Source: a virus. From it: a stretch of 20,654 nt of DNA. Position 1 is the stretch's first letter. The number at the start of each line of letters is the position of its first letter. This document shows, piece by piece, positions 20,423 through 20,654 of the stretch. A program made the translations under genes and the position numbers. The notes beneath the pieces were generated by a model. It ran no database searches, was not told where the DNA came from, and saw only the letters and a program-made list of their open reading frames with translations. Location of the stretch: the IMG/VR virus record IMGVR_UViG_3300005663_001384, positions 1-20,654 of that record; one strand, given 5' to 3'.

Positions 20423-20482
20423 TTATTTCTCCCGCAATTCTGGGTCAATTCCAAAGTTTATGAGGTGGTTGTATTTTTTCAT
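20423..20482 (-). CDS. 19-residue coupled peptide ORF
   Basis: MKKYNHLINFGIDPELREK starts with an ATG that overlaps the stop of the upstream gene as ATGA, ends with TAA, and the next gene begins 1 nt later. The arrangement and gene-like composition suggest a translated coupled peptide, or a translational bridge between its neighbours. It has no Shine-Dalgarno of its own and could be fortuitous. Confidence 0.4.
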   Translation of the reverse strand: MKKYNHLINFGIDPELREK

Positions 20483-20654
20483 CTTGCGGAGGTTCCTTTC
20501 TTTGATAATAGAGGGCTGTTGGTTAGTAGGGTTAATAGGAGGGATTGGGGAAATTCGTGGATTGTGAGATGGTAGGTGAGGCGGGAGTTTCCCCGGTAGA
20601 GGTAGATTTGGGTTGTGTCGTGGGAAATGAGCAGGATGTCGCCAAACTCTATGG
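20479..20654 (-). CDS. Hypothetical protein, C-terminal part only (5' end beyond the window)
   Basis: An open frame enters from the right edge and ends with TGA at 20479-20481. The visible part reads EFGDILLISHDTTQIYLYRG, then LTYHLTIHEFPQSLLLTLLT and a short polar tail ending GTSAR. Strands followed by an amphipathic helix indicate a folded domain end. No stop interrupts the 57 or so visible codons. It carries a near-copy of the CTGCGGAGG motif (TTGCGGAGG, 20484-20492). Family not recognised. Confidence 0.6.
   Translation of the reverse strand, partial: IEFGDILLISHDTTQIYLYRGNSRLTYHLTIHEFPQSLLLTLLTNSPLLSKKGTSAR

Noticed and set aside
1-20654. tRNA genes, CRISPR arrays, insertion sequences, integrase or attachment sites
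   Set aside because: I looked on both strands and found no cloverleaf, regularly spaced repeats, transposase or recombinase motif.

Overview
The window looks like part of the genome of an uncultured tailed dsDNA bacteriophage (Caudoviricetes). Every gene I can support is on the minus strand, so transcription runs from position 20654 towards 1. The evidence is a recognisable morphogenesis series: a large terminase with Walker A, Walker B and nuclease motifs, a portal-like protein, a scaffold-like protein, a major-capsid-like protein, then beta-helix and LamG surface proteins. Shine-Dalgarno sites, two near-consensus sigma70 promoters and standard use of all three stop codons point to a bacterial host using the standard bacterial code. 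The DNA leans AT-rich. I see no tRNA, rRNA, CRISPR array, integrase or attachment site, so lysogeny is neither supported nor excluded.

Layout in transcription order. 20654-18746 is a DNA-modification and small-gene block: the end of an unknown gene, a 19-residue coupled peptide, a 57-residue protein, a C5-cytosine methyltransferase, a promoter, two small proteins (one a zinc ribbon) and a DPPY-type amino-methyltransferase. 18221-14022 is the packaging block: a putative HTH protein, a free-standing NUMOD4/HNH homing endonuclease, two hypothetical proteins overlapping by 320 nt (a small-terminase candidate and a zinc-finger protein), and TerL. 14009-13049 holds small genes, a decayed homing-endonuclease remnant, a promoter and a membrane protein. 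13046-7948 is the head block: portal, scaffold, an endonuclease-VII-like gene and the capsid protein, closed by a hairpin. 7814-1 is the appendage block: two paralogous beta-helix proteins, two small beta-rich proteins, a LamG protein, small genes, a membrane-anchored trypsin-like protease, a one-helix membrane protein and a partial gene.

Genes are packed tightly. Many stop/start pairs overlap as ATGA and imply translational coupling. Three loci derive from homing-type endonucleases: one NUMOD4/HNH, one endonuclease-VII-like, and one apparently internally deleted HNH/AP2 fossil.

The most unexpected signals are not ordinary genes. (1) The 9-mer CTGCGGAGG (or its complement CCTCCGCAG) occurs 12 times by my count, six in each orientation, in several reading frames, where about 0.1-0.2 copies are expected. 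(2) Several genes, notably TerL and portal, have a well-placed Shine-Dalgarno and a convincing N-terminus but a near-cognate codon (ACG, ATC, ATT) where the start should be. (3) The cytosine methyltransferase carries a roughly 70-residue insertion whose +1 frame reads like part of another cytosine methyltransferase.
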